Assembly (NCBI RefSeq): GCF_002608565.1
Contig: NZ_LIXM01000003.1
Span: forward strand, 124,001 to 188,000
Direction: 5' to 3'
Origin: Vibrio sp. PID17_43
Lineage (GTDB): Bacteria; Pseudomonadota; Gammaproteobacteria; Enterobacterales; Vibrionaceae
DNA length: 64,000 nucleotides
The notes beneath the pieces were generated by a model. That model made no database searches and was not told the DNA's origin. It saw nothing but the letters and a program-made list of their open reading frames with translations. Position numbers and translations under genes: made by a program. Positions 25,959-34,397 of this stretch are shown here, piece by piece. The first letter of the stretch is position 1. Every line of letters begins with the position of its first letter.

Positions 25959-26690
25959 TTATCTCGCCGCCATCAATTTGTTTCCGGCTTGCGCCAAGGT
26001 TTCTGCGGTTTTCATCATGCGTACTTGCATTTCGAAGTTACGCGTCAGCGACATCACGCTCAGCAGTTCATCAATGGCAGACACGTTACTGCCCTCAATG
26101 TGCTCTGGAGAAAGCTGCACGGTTTCATCCGCAGGGAAAGGCACGCCATCTACGCTATGTAGCAAGCTGTCGCTCTCTTTTTGCAGTTGGTTGATTGTCG
26201 GTTTTACTAGCTTTAAGGTGCCCACTTCCACTTCTGCACCGCCACCCGGTGGAATGACAGACACACGGCCACGTTCACTGATTTCAATCTTCTGAAAATC
26301 AGGCACCACCATAGGGCCGTTTTCACCCACAACAGGGAAGCCATTGATGCTCATTGCGCCAAAGGTATCGACTTTGATATTGCCCGCTCGCGTGTAAGCT
26401 TCATTGCCAGCAGGTGTTTCAACGGTGAGGTAACCCTCACCCATGATCGCCACATCGAGAGGGCGGCCAGTTTTCATGATGTCGCCAGAATCAAAACGCG
26501 TTGCGGCGGAGTTGGTCACCACCATGGTGCGGCCATCAAAGCCCGAACCTTGTAGTTCAACACTGCGAACGCGCTCCATATCGGCACGGAAACCTGCGGT
26601 GTCAGCATTCGACAAGTTGTTCGAACGCACGTGCTGAGCCTTGAGGACTCGGCTCGCACCCGACGTGGCAGTAAATAACAAGCTATCCAT
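25959..26690 (-). CDS. flgF: lateral flagellar proximal rod protein FlgF
   Basis: Encodes 243 residues. The N-terminal part ATSGASRVLKAQHVRSNNLSNADTAGFRADMERVRS shows the rod-protein helix and SNNLSN motif; the C-terminal HIEGSNVSAIDELLSVMSLTRNFEMQVRMMKTAE matches FlgF. It is the proximal rod component. Thirteen-base gap from flgE. Confidence 0.94.
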   Translation of the reverse strand: MDSLLFTATSGASRVLKAQHVRSNNLSNADTAGFRADMERVRSVELQGSGFDGRTMVVTNSAATRFDSGDIMKTGRPLDVAIMGEGYLTVETPAGNEAYTRAGNIKVDTFGAMSINGFPVVGENGPMVVPDFQKIEISERGRVSVIPPGGGAEVEVGTLKLVKPTINQLQKESDSLLHSVDGVPFPADETVQLSPEHIEGSNVSAIDELLSVMSLTRNFEMQVRMMKTAETLAQAGNKLMAAR

Positions 26691-26702
26691 GCGACTCTCC
26701 CA

Positions 26703-27902
26703 TTACACCGCGTTGAACAGAGCTTGAGTCAGCTTGTCATTGGTCGAAATGGTTTTCGCGTTGGCTTGGTAGTTACGCTGCGCCGTCATTAACGCGACAA
26801 GTTCGCTAGTTAAGTCGACGTTAGAGCCTTCTAACGCACCCGGTGTTAAGTCACCCAATGTGCCCGTACCCGGAACACCCATGATTGGTGCGCCTGAGCT
26901 AAAGCTCTGTGTCCATGCCGTGCCGCTCACTTTCGATAGACCTTGCGTGTTAGCAAAATCGGCTAATACAACCTGACCTTGTAACTGAGACTGACCATTG
27001 GTGTAAGTCGCATAAACCATACCGTTGTCTTCCACTCGAACGCCCGCAAGCTCACCTGAAGTGTAACCGTTAGGGTTGTTAGTGCTCACGCCAAACGCAG
27101 CGCCAAACTGAGTGCTGCCGTTCAAGCTGATATCAATGCTCATTGCGTTTGCGCCCGCCGCAGGGAATGCAACGTTGAAAGAACCCGTTGGAGATGCCAG
27201 CGTGCCATCGGTATTGAATTGAACCGTTTGAGCCGTTGCTGGTATCGTTGGCGCACCGTCGACTTCCACATTCACTTGCCATTCGTTATCTGATGTCTTC
27301 GTGAAGTACTGAGTTACTGTGTGCGAGTTGCCAAGTGAGTCATAAACCTTGCTGGTGTAAGAAGAGTTGAATGAGTTTGGATCGGAAGAATCAAATGGGT
27401 AAATCGCTTGATCGACTGCCGTTGCGCTTGCATCAAAGTTCGCCACAAAGTCAAGGTTATCGGTTGCTTTAGCATTTAGTGAAGACGTAGAAACTTTAAT
27501 ATCACCAACAGAACCAGTTTGAAGGTTAGCATTGTTGTCTACGCTATAACCTTGCAACTTGGCACCATTATTTGCGGTTACGAAGTTGTTCTTGTCAGTA
27601 CCAAACACACCTGCGCGAGTGTAAAGCATCTGACCCATGTGATCTTTCGTCACAAAGAAGCCGCTGCCGTTGATCGCCAAGTCCATTGCACGACCTGTGC
27701 CTGTCACCGAACCATTCTTATCGAAGTTCTGAGAAATCGACGCGACTTCTACGCCGCCCGGTTGCATGCCGTTGTAAACCGCTGCAAATTCTGTGCGACC
27801 ACCTTTAAAGCCGTACGTTGATGCGTTGGCAATGTTGTGACTGATGGTATTTAACTCTGTGTTGGTCGCGTCCAGACCACTAAGTGCGATGTTAAAACTC
27901 AT
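26703..27902 (-). CDS. flgE: lateral flagellar hook protein FlgE
   Basis: Encodes 399 residues. N-terminal MSFNIALSGLDATNTELNTISHNIANASTYGFKGGRTEF and C-terminal ALEGSNVDLTSELVALMTAQRNYQANAKTISTNDKLTQAL are diagnostic for the hook protein, with surface-exposed D1/D2 domains between. It polymerises into the flexible hook, whose length is set by LafE. Confidence 0.95.
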   Translation of the reverse strand: MSFNIALSGLDATNTELNTISHNIANASTYGFKGGRTEFAAVYNGMQPGGVEVASISQNFDKNGSVTGTGRAMDLAINGSGFFVTKDHMGQMLYTRAGVFGTDKNNFVTANNGAKLQGYSVDNNANLQTGSVGDIKVSTSSLNAKATDNLDFVANFDASATAVDQAIYPFDSSDPNSFNSSYTSKVYDSLGNSHTVTQYFTKTSDNEWQVNVEVDGAPTIPATAQTVQFNTDGTLASPTGSFNVAFPAAGANAMSIDISLNGSTQFGAAFGVSTNNPNGYTSGELAGVRVEDNGMVYATYTNGQSQLQGQVVLADFANTQGLSKVSGTAWTQSFSSGAPIMGVPGTGTLGDLTPGALEGSNVDLTSELVALMTAQRNYQANAKTISTNDKLTQALFNAV

Positions 27903-27928
27903 AAATAACCTCTGATTTCCTTATTTGG

Positions 27929-28615
27929 TTAAGCACCAAACTGAGTGATTTGATAGAAAGGAACGTTGCCAACGCCTTGGACATTGACCAGTGCTGCGCC
28001 ACCTGAGCTAGGAATACGTACCTGCTCAACCGTGCCTGCCAGCAAAACATTTGGGCTCTTTTGCCCTTCTTGAACTTCCACCGCGACGGTGTATTTGCCC
28101 GGCTTCAAACCAAGTTCTTCTGGACTGATAGAGAACTCGACGTCACCCGCACCGTGTGCACCTAGTGGGACTTTGGTCGATTGACCGAATTCATCTTTGA
28201 CGACCAATGCGACTTGGTTCGAGCCATGTTCTAGCTCAATTTTGCCACTTTGCAAGCCTTCACCAAGTTCAAACTCGTTTGATGATACATACACGGTTTG
28301 ACCAACCAAGCCCGCCGTTGAAAGTACCTGCATGTTGTCGAGCAATACCATGCTGTTTTGCATGAGCATCGACATGTTTTCGGTACTTTGAACCTGAGAA
28401 AATTGCGCTAACTGGCTGACATACTCCGTGCCATCAAGCGGGTTAAGTGGGTCTTGGTTTTGAATCTGTGCCACCATTAGCGAAATAAACTCGTTTTGCA
28501 GTGACGTTGCGCTGTTCATATCCGACGGGTTCGCGGAAATGCCACCTGTGTCGCCACTAGCAGTGGTCGCGACTGGCGCATCAGAAGAAAGCGCGGTGTA
28601 TTGTGCGAGACTCAT
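27929..28615 (-). CDS. flgD: lateral flagellar hook scaffold protein FlgD
   Basis: Encodes 228 residues. The secretion and assembly region contains LQNEFISLMVAQIQNQDPLNPLDGTEYVSQLAQFSQVQSTENM, the strongest FlgD signature; FlgD Ig-like and Tudor-like domains follow. Its ATG overlaps the flgC stop by one base (TAATG). It caps the growing hook and is later displaced by FlgK. Confidence 0.94.
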   Translation of the reverse strand: MSLAQYTALSSDAPVATTASGDTGGISANPSDMNSATSLQNEFISLMVAQIQNQDPLNPLDGTEYVSQLAQFSQVQSTENMSMLMQNSMVLLDNMQVLSTAGLVGQTVYVSSNEFELGEGLQSGKIELEHGSNQVALVVKDEFGQSTKVPLGAHGAGDVEFSISPEELGLKPGKYTVAVEVQEGQKSPNVLLAGTVEQVRIPSSGGAALVNVQGVGNVPFYQITQFGA

Positions 28616-29049
28616 TAATTACCCTGCCCTAGTCGAAGCAGACCTTGCTGCATGCTTTTCACATTCGTCAACACTTCCACGTTGGTTTCAAAACTGCGCG
28701 TTGCGGACATCATGTCTGCCATCTCTGAAACCACATCAATGTCTGGGTAGTACACATATCCTTCATCGTTCGCTAGCGGGTTGTTTGGCTCAAAGCGTTT
28801 TTCTGCCTGACCCGCATTCTGCACCACATCGACAATGCGCACTTCCGCATTCGGATAAACACCGTTTTCCGTCGCCAGCTGTGTTTTTTGATACACAGTT
28901 GCGAACACTGGCTTCAGTGCTTTGTAGGCATCATCCGGATTCGAAGACACTGCATCGGCGTTGGCCAGGTTACTGGCTACCGTGTTCAGACGAACGGTTT
29001 GCGCCGTCATCGCCGAGCCAGTGATCGAATAGATATCAGTAAATGACAT
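28615..29049 (-). CDS. flgC: lateral flagellar proximal rod protein FlgC
   Basis: Encodes 144 residues, typical length. FTDIYSITGSAMTAQTVRLNTVASNLANADA at the N-terminus, GYVYYPDIDVVSEMADMMSATRSFETNVEVLTNVKSMQQ at the C-terminus, both standard FlgC features. Two bases separate it from flgB. Confidence 0.94.
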   Translation of the reverse strand: MSFTDIYSITGSAMTAQTVRLNTVASNLANADAVSSNPDDAYKALKPVFATVYQKTQLATENGVYPNAEVRIVDVVQNAGQAEKRFEPNNPLANDEGYVYYPDIDVVSEMADMMSATRSFETNVEVLTNVKSMQQGLLRLGQGN

Positions 29050-29051
29050 GT

Positions 29052-29414
29052 TTAACGTCCCTCAATCACTTTCGCCAAGCCACTGAATTTCATGTTGAGA
29101 AACGTCAGGCTGGTTTGAAAGTCCATGTTGTTTTGCGTGAACTTGGCTTGTTCCACGCCCAGTTCTACAGTGTTGCCGTCTTTGCTGTTTTGGTAAGGCA
29201 CCGAATATTGCGCCTCAACCTGAAGCTTCGGCACTGGTTTGTTCACACTGCCCGCTGACATTTGATTCATCACGGTGGTGAAACTTAGGTCCTTTGCCAA
29301 GTACCCAGGTGTATCAACATTTGCTAGGTTACTGGCGAGGACTTTGGTACGCTGAACGCGAAAATTGAGTGCCTCTGGATGTACACCTAACGCATTTTCG
29401 AATGTGATCGCCAT
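29052..29414 (-). CDS. flgB: lateral flagellar proximal rod protein FlgB
   Basis: Encodes 120 residues. The rod motif LNFRVQRTKVLASNLANVDTPGYLAKDLSF is present, and the C-terminal NTVELGVEQAKFTQNNMDFQTSLTFLNMKFSGL fits FlgB. It is the first gene of the twelve-gene minus-strand operon flgBCDEFGHIJKL-lafW, transcribed from the sigma-54 promoter at 29456-29471. Confidence 0.94.
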   Translation of the reverse strand: MAITFENALGVHPEALNFRVQRTKVLASNLANVDTPGYLAKDLSFTTVMNQMSAGSVNKPVPKLQVEAQYSVPYQNSKDGNTVELGVEQAKFTQNNMDFQTSLTFLNMKFSGLAKVIEGR

Positions 29415-29455
29415 GCATCTTTCCTTAAAGTCGGCTCGAATACATCGAATATTAA

Positions 29456-29471
29456 AACAAGATGTATGCCA
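29456..29471 (-). promoter_or_regulatory. sigma-54 promoter of the flgB operon
   Basis: On the minus strand TGGCAT-ACATC-TTGTT matches TGGCAC-N5-TTGCW except at two positions, with GG ten bases ahead of the -12 GT. It lies 42 bases upstream of the flgB ATG. The shared spacer ACATC and TTG with the lafB promoter suggests a common origin or a shared activator, probably LafK. Confidence 0.75.
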
Positions 29472-29493
29472 TAAAAATTATTCTTATATATCA

Positions 29494-30291
29494 ATGAATT
29501 ATAAACAGACAGGGAAGCGTCGCTTCCGGATTGCGGAAACCATTCAAAAGAAGGGGAAAGGTCGATTTCCCTCAATCATGCTGCTTTGCGGTTTGGCTCT
29601 GATTGCAAGCTCGTTGAATGCCATTGCTAATGAGAAAACCCTGACGGTAGATGAGCTCAAAGCCATCGTCAGCGAACAGTTTGAACAAGAAGTAGCGCAA
29701 GTCGCACAGTCCCGCCAATGGGGAAATTATCAACTGGACTATCAAATTTGGGTACCAGGTTCTGCCAATCATCTGCCCGTTTGTAATTCACCTTTGGCAA
29801 TCACAGGACGAGATAATCGTCCGTTGCCTATTGGTAATTTAAAACGAGCTGTCAGTTGTGAAGATGTCAACTCTCAATGGCGAATCAATGTGACTATCAA
29901 ATCTAAGGTGACACTTCCGGTTCTCGTTGCCACCACTGCGATTGGACGTAACGAATCCATCTCAACCTCAAACTTAAAAATTGAGTCGCGAACGATTTCT
30001 CGTCAAGACGACTTCTACACACAGACAAACCAAGCCATTGGGCTAGAAACCATTCGCCGTATTCGAGCTGGCCAAATGATTGATCCAACCAACCTCAGCG
30101 CTCCGCCACTGATTGAAAAAGGCAACGAAGTGATCATCATCGCTAGCAAAGATGGATTTAGTGCTAGCACCAAGGGCGTCGCCTTAGAAAACGGAAAGAG
30201 AGGACATCAGATTAAGGTTGAGAACATCGGTTCAGGTAAAGTCATTCGGGCGGTTGTGACAGGGGTGAATCAAGTCCATACTCAATTCTGA
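29494..30291 (+). CDS. flgA: lateral flagellar P-ring chaperone FlgA
   Basis: Encodes 265 residues if started at 29494. A hydrophobic signal segment (MLLCGLALIASSLNAIA) lies about 28 residues in, preceded by an unusually long basic n-region (KQTGKRRFRIAETIQKKGKGR); an ATG at 29578 would give a signal peptide without positive charges, and neither has an obvious ribosome site. The SAF-like domain and the FlgA C-terminus (IRRIRAGQMIDPTNLSAPPLIEKGNEVIIIA...) are clear. It assists P-ring assembly in the periplasm. Divergent from flgB and ahead of flgM. Confidence 0.85.
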   Translation: MNYKQTGKRRFRIAETIQKKGKGRFPSIMLLCGLALIASSLNAIANEKTLTVDELKAIVSEQFEQEVAQVAQSRQWGNYQLDYQIWVPGSANHLPVCNSPLAITGRDNRPLPIGNLKRAVSCEDVNSQWRINVTIKSKVTLPVLVATTAIGRNESISTSNLKIESRTISRQDDFYTQTNQAIGLETIRRIRAGQMIDPTNLSAPPLIEKGNEVIIIASKDGFSASTKGVALENGKRGHQIKVENIGSGKVIRAVVTGVNQVHTQF

Positions 30292-30426
30292 TTTTGGACT
30301 CAAGGTAACATTTTCTCACTTTACTACTCGTCATCCAGTATCGATATCGAGTAAAAATTAAAGTTTAATGTTCATCAAACCCTGGTCGCCTAATCGATTT
30401 AGAACATGATGATTAAGGACCACAAC

Positions 30427-30708
30427 ATGAAAATCGATAAAGTCACGGGCGGTCATGTCCCACAAACTAAATTTCAGCAAGCGAGCAAAAAGCCTGTCGA
30501 ACCTATCGTACAGAGCAAAAACCGAGAGCCCGCATTTCAAGCAAATACCGCGGCTATAGACCGTGCTCAAGCAGAAATGCAATCACTGCCAGACATTGAC
30601 ATGACAAAGGTCGAACAGATCCGCAGCGCATTAGCACGTGGCGAGCTGAATCTCGACACCAAAGCGCTGTCGAAAGCAGTGATGCAATTCCACACTGGGC
30701 ACGAATAA
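30427..30708 (+). CDS. flgM: lateral anti-sigma-28 factor FlgM
   Basis: Encodes 93 residues. The start at 30427 is preceded by AAGGA at 30415-30419. The C-terminal half has the FlgM signature MTKVEQIRSALARGELNLDTKALSKAVMQFH, the segment that binds the sigma factor. It keeps LafS inactive and leaves through the completed hook. A TAAAGTTT box at 30359-30366 equals the sigma-28 -35 consensus, but no good -10 box follows at the right distance, so an extra sigma-28 promoter is only a possibility. Confidence 0.9.
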   Translation: MKIDKVTGGHVPQTKFQQASKKPVEPIVQSKNREPAFQANTAAIDRAQAEMQSLPDIDMTKVEQIRSALARGELNLDTKALSKAVMQFHTGHE

Positions 30709-30730
30709 CGCATCTCATTAGGAGTCAAGC

Positions 30731-31168
30731 ATGGCAACGGCGGCATCACAGCACATTCAGCAGTTTGTTCGCTCTATCGCAGAAGACGTCAAACTCTACC
30801 AACAACTATTGGGGCTGATTCAACAACAAAAAACATTGTATTTGCAATTCGATGGCGATTCGCTAAACGAAAACATTCTAAAGCAAATGCCAATTTTGAA
30901 TCAGCTTGGTCGCTCTGCAAGTGAAAGAAGCCAGCTAATGCGAGCTCTTGGGCTGCCGTGTAATGAAGCCAGTGTGAACCGAATCTTCAATGCCTTGCCA
31001 TCTAAAATTGGCACGCAAGCAAGAAAGCAATGGACACTGTTGGAATCCTTTGTGAAACAATGCCAACAGGACAATCAGAGTAATGGCCAAAGCTCTGCGG
31101 CGTTCCAAGAGTTAGTCAGTCAACTCAAGCAACCTGTGCAACATACTTATGAAGAGCGCTCTTTCTAA
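30731..31168 (+). CDS. flgN: lateral flagellar FlgN-type export chaperone
   Basis: Encodes 145 residues, mostly helical, with a start after TTAGGAG. The FlgN pattern LYQQLLGLIQQQKTLYLQFDGDSL and the conserved position right after flgM support it. FlgN delivers the hook-associated proteins FlgK and FlgL for export. Its last 20 bases overlap the start of the transglycosylase gene, which argues for coupling. Confidence 0.85.
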   Translation: MATAASQHIQQFVRSIAEDVKLYQQLLGLIQQQKTLYLQFDGDSLNENILKQMPILNQLGRSASERSQLMRALGLPCNEASVNRIFNALPSKIGTQARKQWTLLESFVKQCQQDNQSNGQSSAAFQELVSQLKQPVQHTYEERSF

Positions 31169-31895
31169 ACGATTTTCGCTCTGCCCGCAGACATTAATAC
31201 CTTCCCGGCGTTCCTCTGTGGGCTTTCTTTTCGTTGCCTTATCTTTAGTGAGTCCCTCCTCATCCGCTCATGCAAAACCACACCGTGATGATATTCAACA
31301 CCAATATCAAGTGCTCGTCCCTTATAAGTCGCAAATTGCCGAACGTCTTGATTCAGCCAGCTCATTGATAGACCACATTTTTAAACAATTAAAGCTGAAG
31401 TCGCTGCCAGCTAACTTGGTATTAGTGCCAATGTTGGAGTCTTCCTATAACCTAGATGCGGTTTCCCATGCAAATGCTGCCGGGCTTTGGCAATTAATTC
31501 CGGCGACCGCAATACGATTTGGATTACAGGTGTCATCAGACAATGACCAACGGTTTGACGCCGAAGCTAGCACTCAAGCTGCGCTAGCTTATTTAGCGTT
31601 CCTATATCAAAAATTTGACCACGACATCACCCTAACGTTAGCGGCATACAATGCTGGAGAAGGTCGCGTTGCAAGAGCAATAAAACGAGCAGGAACCGAC
31701 GATTTTAATCTGCTAACATTGCCAAAAGAGACGCAACAATACGTCCAACGTTTTTATGCGTTAGAGCAATTAGTTGATGTTAGTAAACTGCGCAGTGACT
31801 CTTTTCAGCCTTTATTATTATTTTCATCGCCATCGGTACATCACCCGCAACCACTTATTGACCTAGGCCGCCTGCCACCGCTGATCGATTTATGA
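31149..31895 (+). CDS. periplasmic lytic transglycosylase (SLT/MltD-like) linked to the lateral flagellum
   Basis: Encodes 248 residues. An N-terminal signal segment (about residues 20-42, ending SSAHA) is followed by an SLT domain (about 75-210). Its catalytic glutamate is E97 in LVPMLESSYNLDAVSHANAAGLWQLIP, with the helper AYNAGEGRV further on; both resemble MltD-type enzymes, but the LysM repeats of MltD are missing. It cuts peptidoglycan glycan strands. Overlap with flgN places it in the flagellar operon; because the lateral FlgJ lacks its muramidase half, this enzyme is well placed to open the wall for the lateral rod. Confidence 0.85.
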   Translation: MKSALSKRFSLCPQTLIPSRRSSVGFLFVALSLVSPSSSAHAKPHRDDIQHQYQVLVPYKSQIAERLDSASSLIDHIFKQLKLKSLPANLVLVPMLESSYNLDAVSHANAAGLWQLIPATAIRFGLQVSSDNDQRFDAEASTQAALAYLAFLYQKFDHDITLTLAAYNAGEGRVARAIKRAGTDDFNLLTLPKETQQYVQRFYALEQLVDVSKLRSDSFQPLLLFSSPSVHHPQPLIDLGRLPPLIDL

Positions 31896-32235
31896 TGAAT
31901 CAGCCAAAGTCAGAAGCATGTAAAATTACATTTCCTTGCGTCATGAATCCCTAAGTACGTGATCTCACTTCCAACACGCGTCGAAAAGTTCAATTAATCT
32001 ATCTCAAAATTAAGAAATCCAATACGAGCGGTGAGAATCTAGCCAAAAAACTTGCAATATGTGTAGATATTGATCACAGGTCTTTACGAAAAAAATGAAA
32101 ATCAATATTTTTTGCCTATTAATTATTTACACAGCAAATACAAAGCGGCTATTGTTATTGGCATAAACATATTGATACAAAATTAGAGTATCGAAATAGA
32201 ACATAAGAATGACGCTTCGCTTGCGCGTCTGGAAT
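31896..32235. other. AT-rich intergenic region with a possible small RNA
   Basis: No protein-coding frame is seen. The last part (about 32160-32235) leads into a very strong terminator more than 330 bases past the previous stop, and contains a small hairpin GACGC / GCGTC (32210-32229). A 'TTGGCA' at 32156 resembles half a sigma-54 site but the -12 element is missing. Confidence 0.4.
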
Positions 32236-32272
32236 AAGTCCGAGTTCCGGGGGAGGAACTCGGACTTTTTTA
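32236..32272 (+). terminator. strong orphan Rho-independent terminator
   Basis: A perfect 13-bp stem AAGTCCGAGTTCC / GGAACTCGGACTT with a six-base loop and six T. It is 340 bases from the transglycosylase stop, so it may end an unannotated short transcript or the long flgAMN transcript. Confidence 0.9.
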
Positions 32273-32352
32273 TGACTGGCGTTGACTTTTTATCGGTGGG
32301 TTATTATCCCAATCATACTAAATAACTGTTCATTTACTTACTGTTATTGGTA

Positions 32353-32871
32353 TTACAACAGTTCCTTCGCGATCAACTGTAGAAGGAAAGTTTCGCGATC
32401 AATGCTCATCCCTTTTTTCGGGCTCTCTGCCATGGTCTTTTCGTTGTGTGCAATCGCCTCGTGTACATTCATCCAGACTGGTCGCATACCATTCTTCACC
32501 TCATAGTCTTCGTAAGCGGTCTTACCCAGTTCACGATCTATTTTGCAGGTATAGCAATACGAAATCATATGCATCACGTCTGCATCTTCTTTATACCAAG
32601 GACGAAACTCTTCAAAAATACCAAATGGCTTAATGCTATGAATGTTCTTCGCCCCCGTTTCTTCTTCTAGCTCACGAACCAAGCCTGCGATGACATCTTC
32701 ACCCGCATCGATACCACCGCCCGGCAAAGTGTAATCGTGGTAACGCTCTGTATAGAGTAGTAATACATCTTCACCGTCTAACACGATGGCTCGCGCAGCA
32801 TTACGCTGAAAGATGATTTTATCATCCAGATGTTCAATATCTGGGTGCGTGGTCGATTTTAGATGTCTCAT
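32353..32871 (-). CDS. NUDIX hydrolase
   Basis: Encodes 172 residues. A complete Nudix box is present at about residues 50-72: GGGIDAGEDVIAGLVRELEE followed by ETGA, with the metal-binding glutamates in REL-EE. Such enzymes hydrolyse nucleoside diphosphates linked to another group; the substrate cannot be told from sequence. The gene stands alone. Confidence 0.88.
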   Translation of the reverse strand: MRHLKSTTHPDIEHLDDKIIFQRNAARAIVLDGEDVLLLYTERYHDYTLPGGGIDAGEDVIAGLVRELEEETGAKNIHSIKPFGIFEEFRPWYKEDADVMHMISYCYTCKIDRELGKTAYEDYEVKNGMRPVWMNVHEAIAHNEKTMAESPKKGMSIDRETFLLQLIAKELL

Positions 32872-33088
32872 CGAGGTTTCCGCTATGAATATTTTGCACG
32901 CATACTACCGAATTTCATCGGCTTTCCCAAGTTTCAATTTGGATACGATTGAAGCCAAATTGTTTAAACAGCGAGCAATTTCTAAAATATCCTAACCGGA
33001 TCATGCTTTTAACAAACAGAAGACAATCTTTTTCTTAAAGTCTCCTATAATCAACGCAATAGTCGCTCATCCCATGTGGAGATAAAGA

Positions 33089-33349
33089 ATGAAAAAAACA
33101 AGTTTAATGACAGCAGTGTCTGCCACGATGGTACTTGCAGGTTGTTCAACTTATGAAGGCGCAACTCGCTCTACAGAGTACACATCAATGTCAAACCCAG
33201 CGGCAGTATACTGCGTACAACAAGGCGGGGAACTTGAAACTGTAACGGAAAATGGTGAACGCATAACCTACTGTCTTCTATCTGAAAATGAACGCCTTGA
33301 GCAGTGGGAGTACTATCGTAGCAACCACAAAGAAAACAACCCATCGTAG
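33089..33349 (+). CDS. DUF333 small lipoprotein
   Basis: Encodes 86 residues with a lipobox VLAGC (Cys19). The mature part has the DUF333 pattern NPAAVYCVQQGGELETVTENGERITYCLL: an NPA start, two cysteines and a hydrophobic G-x-x-x-x-C end. DUF333 proteins are small envelope lipoproteins sometimes called putative hemolysins, without firm function. GGAG precedes the start at 33078-33081. Confidence 0.85.
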   Translation: MKKTSLMTAVSATMVLAGCSTYEGATRSTEYTSMSNPAAVYCVQQGGELETVTENGERITYCLLSENERLEQWEYYRSNHKENNPS

Positions 33350-33360
33350 CCTCACCCTCA

Positions 33361-34251
33361 TTAAGCTTTCGCAATCTTAGATTGTATTGAGTGCTGTACG
33401 TACTCACCGCGAGCTAAAGCGCTAGTTTCCGGATCGAGGCGTTGATTTAACGCTGTGAGGATCGGATGGAGCACCGTCAACGCTTGCTCTGCTGCTAGAA
33501 CTGAATCATCAATGGCCGTCATCTCGATGGCCTTTTTCATTTCTGAGATTTGACGTAGAACCTCTTGTTCTAAAGGCAAAGCTTGGAGATTCTCTATCGC
33601 CTTGAGAGCAATGGCTAATGGTTTGGCTTGCACCTGAACTAAGTCTCGCTTAAACGCCTTGTTCTTCACTCCCTCCAAATACACACGATACGTTGTGAGT
33701 TCATCAGACAATAAAAACGCCTCAGCGTAAGTACCAACATGAGGATAGTGTGCGCTGATGTGGTGATTAATATCAATCGGAATATCTAACTCAATCCCCG
33801 CCTCTAAACTCCCCGTTTTGAGCACACGCAGTAAGCCTTGTTCATCCATCAAGGTTTGAATCTCTAAAATGCGCTCTAAGTGGTAATCATTGGACAACAA
33901 CGAGACTTGAATCCGCTGGTCCTTCTTGCAAAGCCCGCTTCGCTGCAACGCTACCACTGAATTTTGCATATTCTGCACTGTATTAAGTGACTGGTTTTCT
34001 AGGATGATTTGGCTCTGAGGAAAAGGCATGAAATCAGAGGCTGTTAGCTGACGAAAGTAGGTGAGCATGGCATCGGCTTCAGAGACGGTTTGACCCCGTG
34101 TCACGCCACCACAAAAGACTAATGCCGTCGTTTCAACGCGCAAATCCGTTAACGCCTCAACTAATGCTTCTACTCGAGTTCGCCCCTCGAGAGTCAGCTC
34201 ATCGTTCACTAACCGCTTACCAAGAACGAGGACCACCTTATCTAACGTCAT
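33361..34251 (-). CDS. YdcF-like DUF218 protein
   Basis: Encodes 296 residues starting at the ATG 34251 (a TTG two codons upstream is also in frame). The N-terminal two thirds carry the DUF218 pattern: VVLVLGKRL, FCGGVTRGQTVSEADAM, the ENQSLNTVQNMQNS motif with its conserved N-T-x-x-N, and LLSNDYHLERI. There is no membrane segment, so it is the cytoplasmic YdcF/SanA-like class, which in E. coli binds S-adenosylmethionine (YdcF). The last 80 residues form a helical tail. Function is uncertain. Confidence 0.8.
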   Translation of the reverse strand: MTLDKVVLVLGKRLVNDELTLEGRTRVEALVEALTDLRVETTALVFCGGVTRGQTVSEADAMLTYFRQLTASDFMPFPQSQIILENQSLNTVQNMQNSVVALQRSGLCKKDQRIQVSLLSNDYHLERILEIQTLMDEQGLLRVLKTGSLEAGIELDIPIDINHHISAHYPHVGTYAEAFLLSDELTTYRVYLEGVKNKAFKRDLVQVQAKPLAIALKAIENLQALPLEQEVLRQISEMKKAIEMTAIDDSVLAAEQALTVLHPILTALNQRLDPETSALARGEYVQHSIQSKIAKA

Positions 34252-34397
34252 TACCAAGTTCTCATTTCCCCAATTTGCACTGAATGATTTGTATACAAAA
34301 ATTCACTTTGCCAATACCCCCTCCCGACATTAACATCTACTTAACAATGTTATTCTAAATGACCTTGCGAAAGGTCTACGGCTACAGGAAGTTCATT

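Noticed and set aside
32152..32175. possible sigma-54 site TGGCATAAACATATTG
   Set aside because: The -12 element is not at the required ten-base distance from GG and lacks GC.
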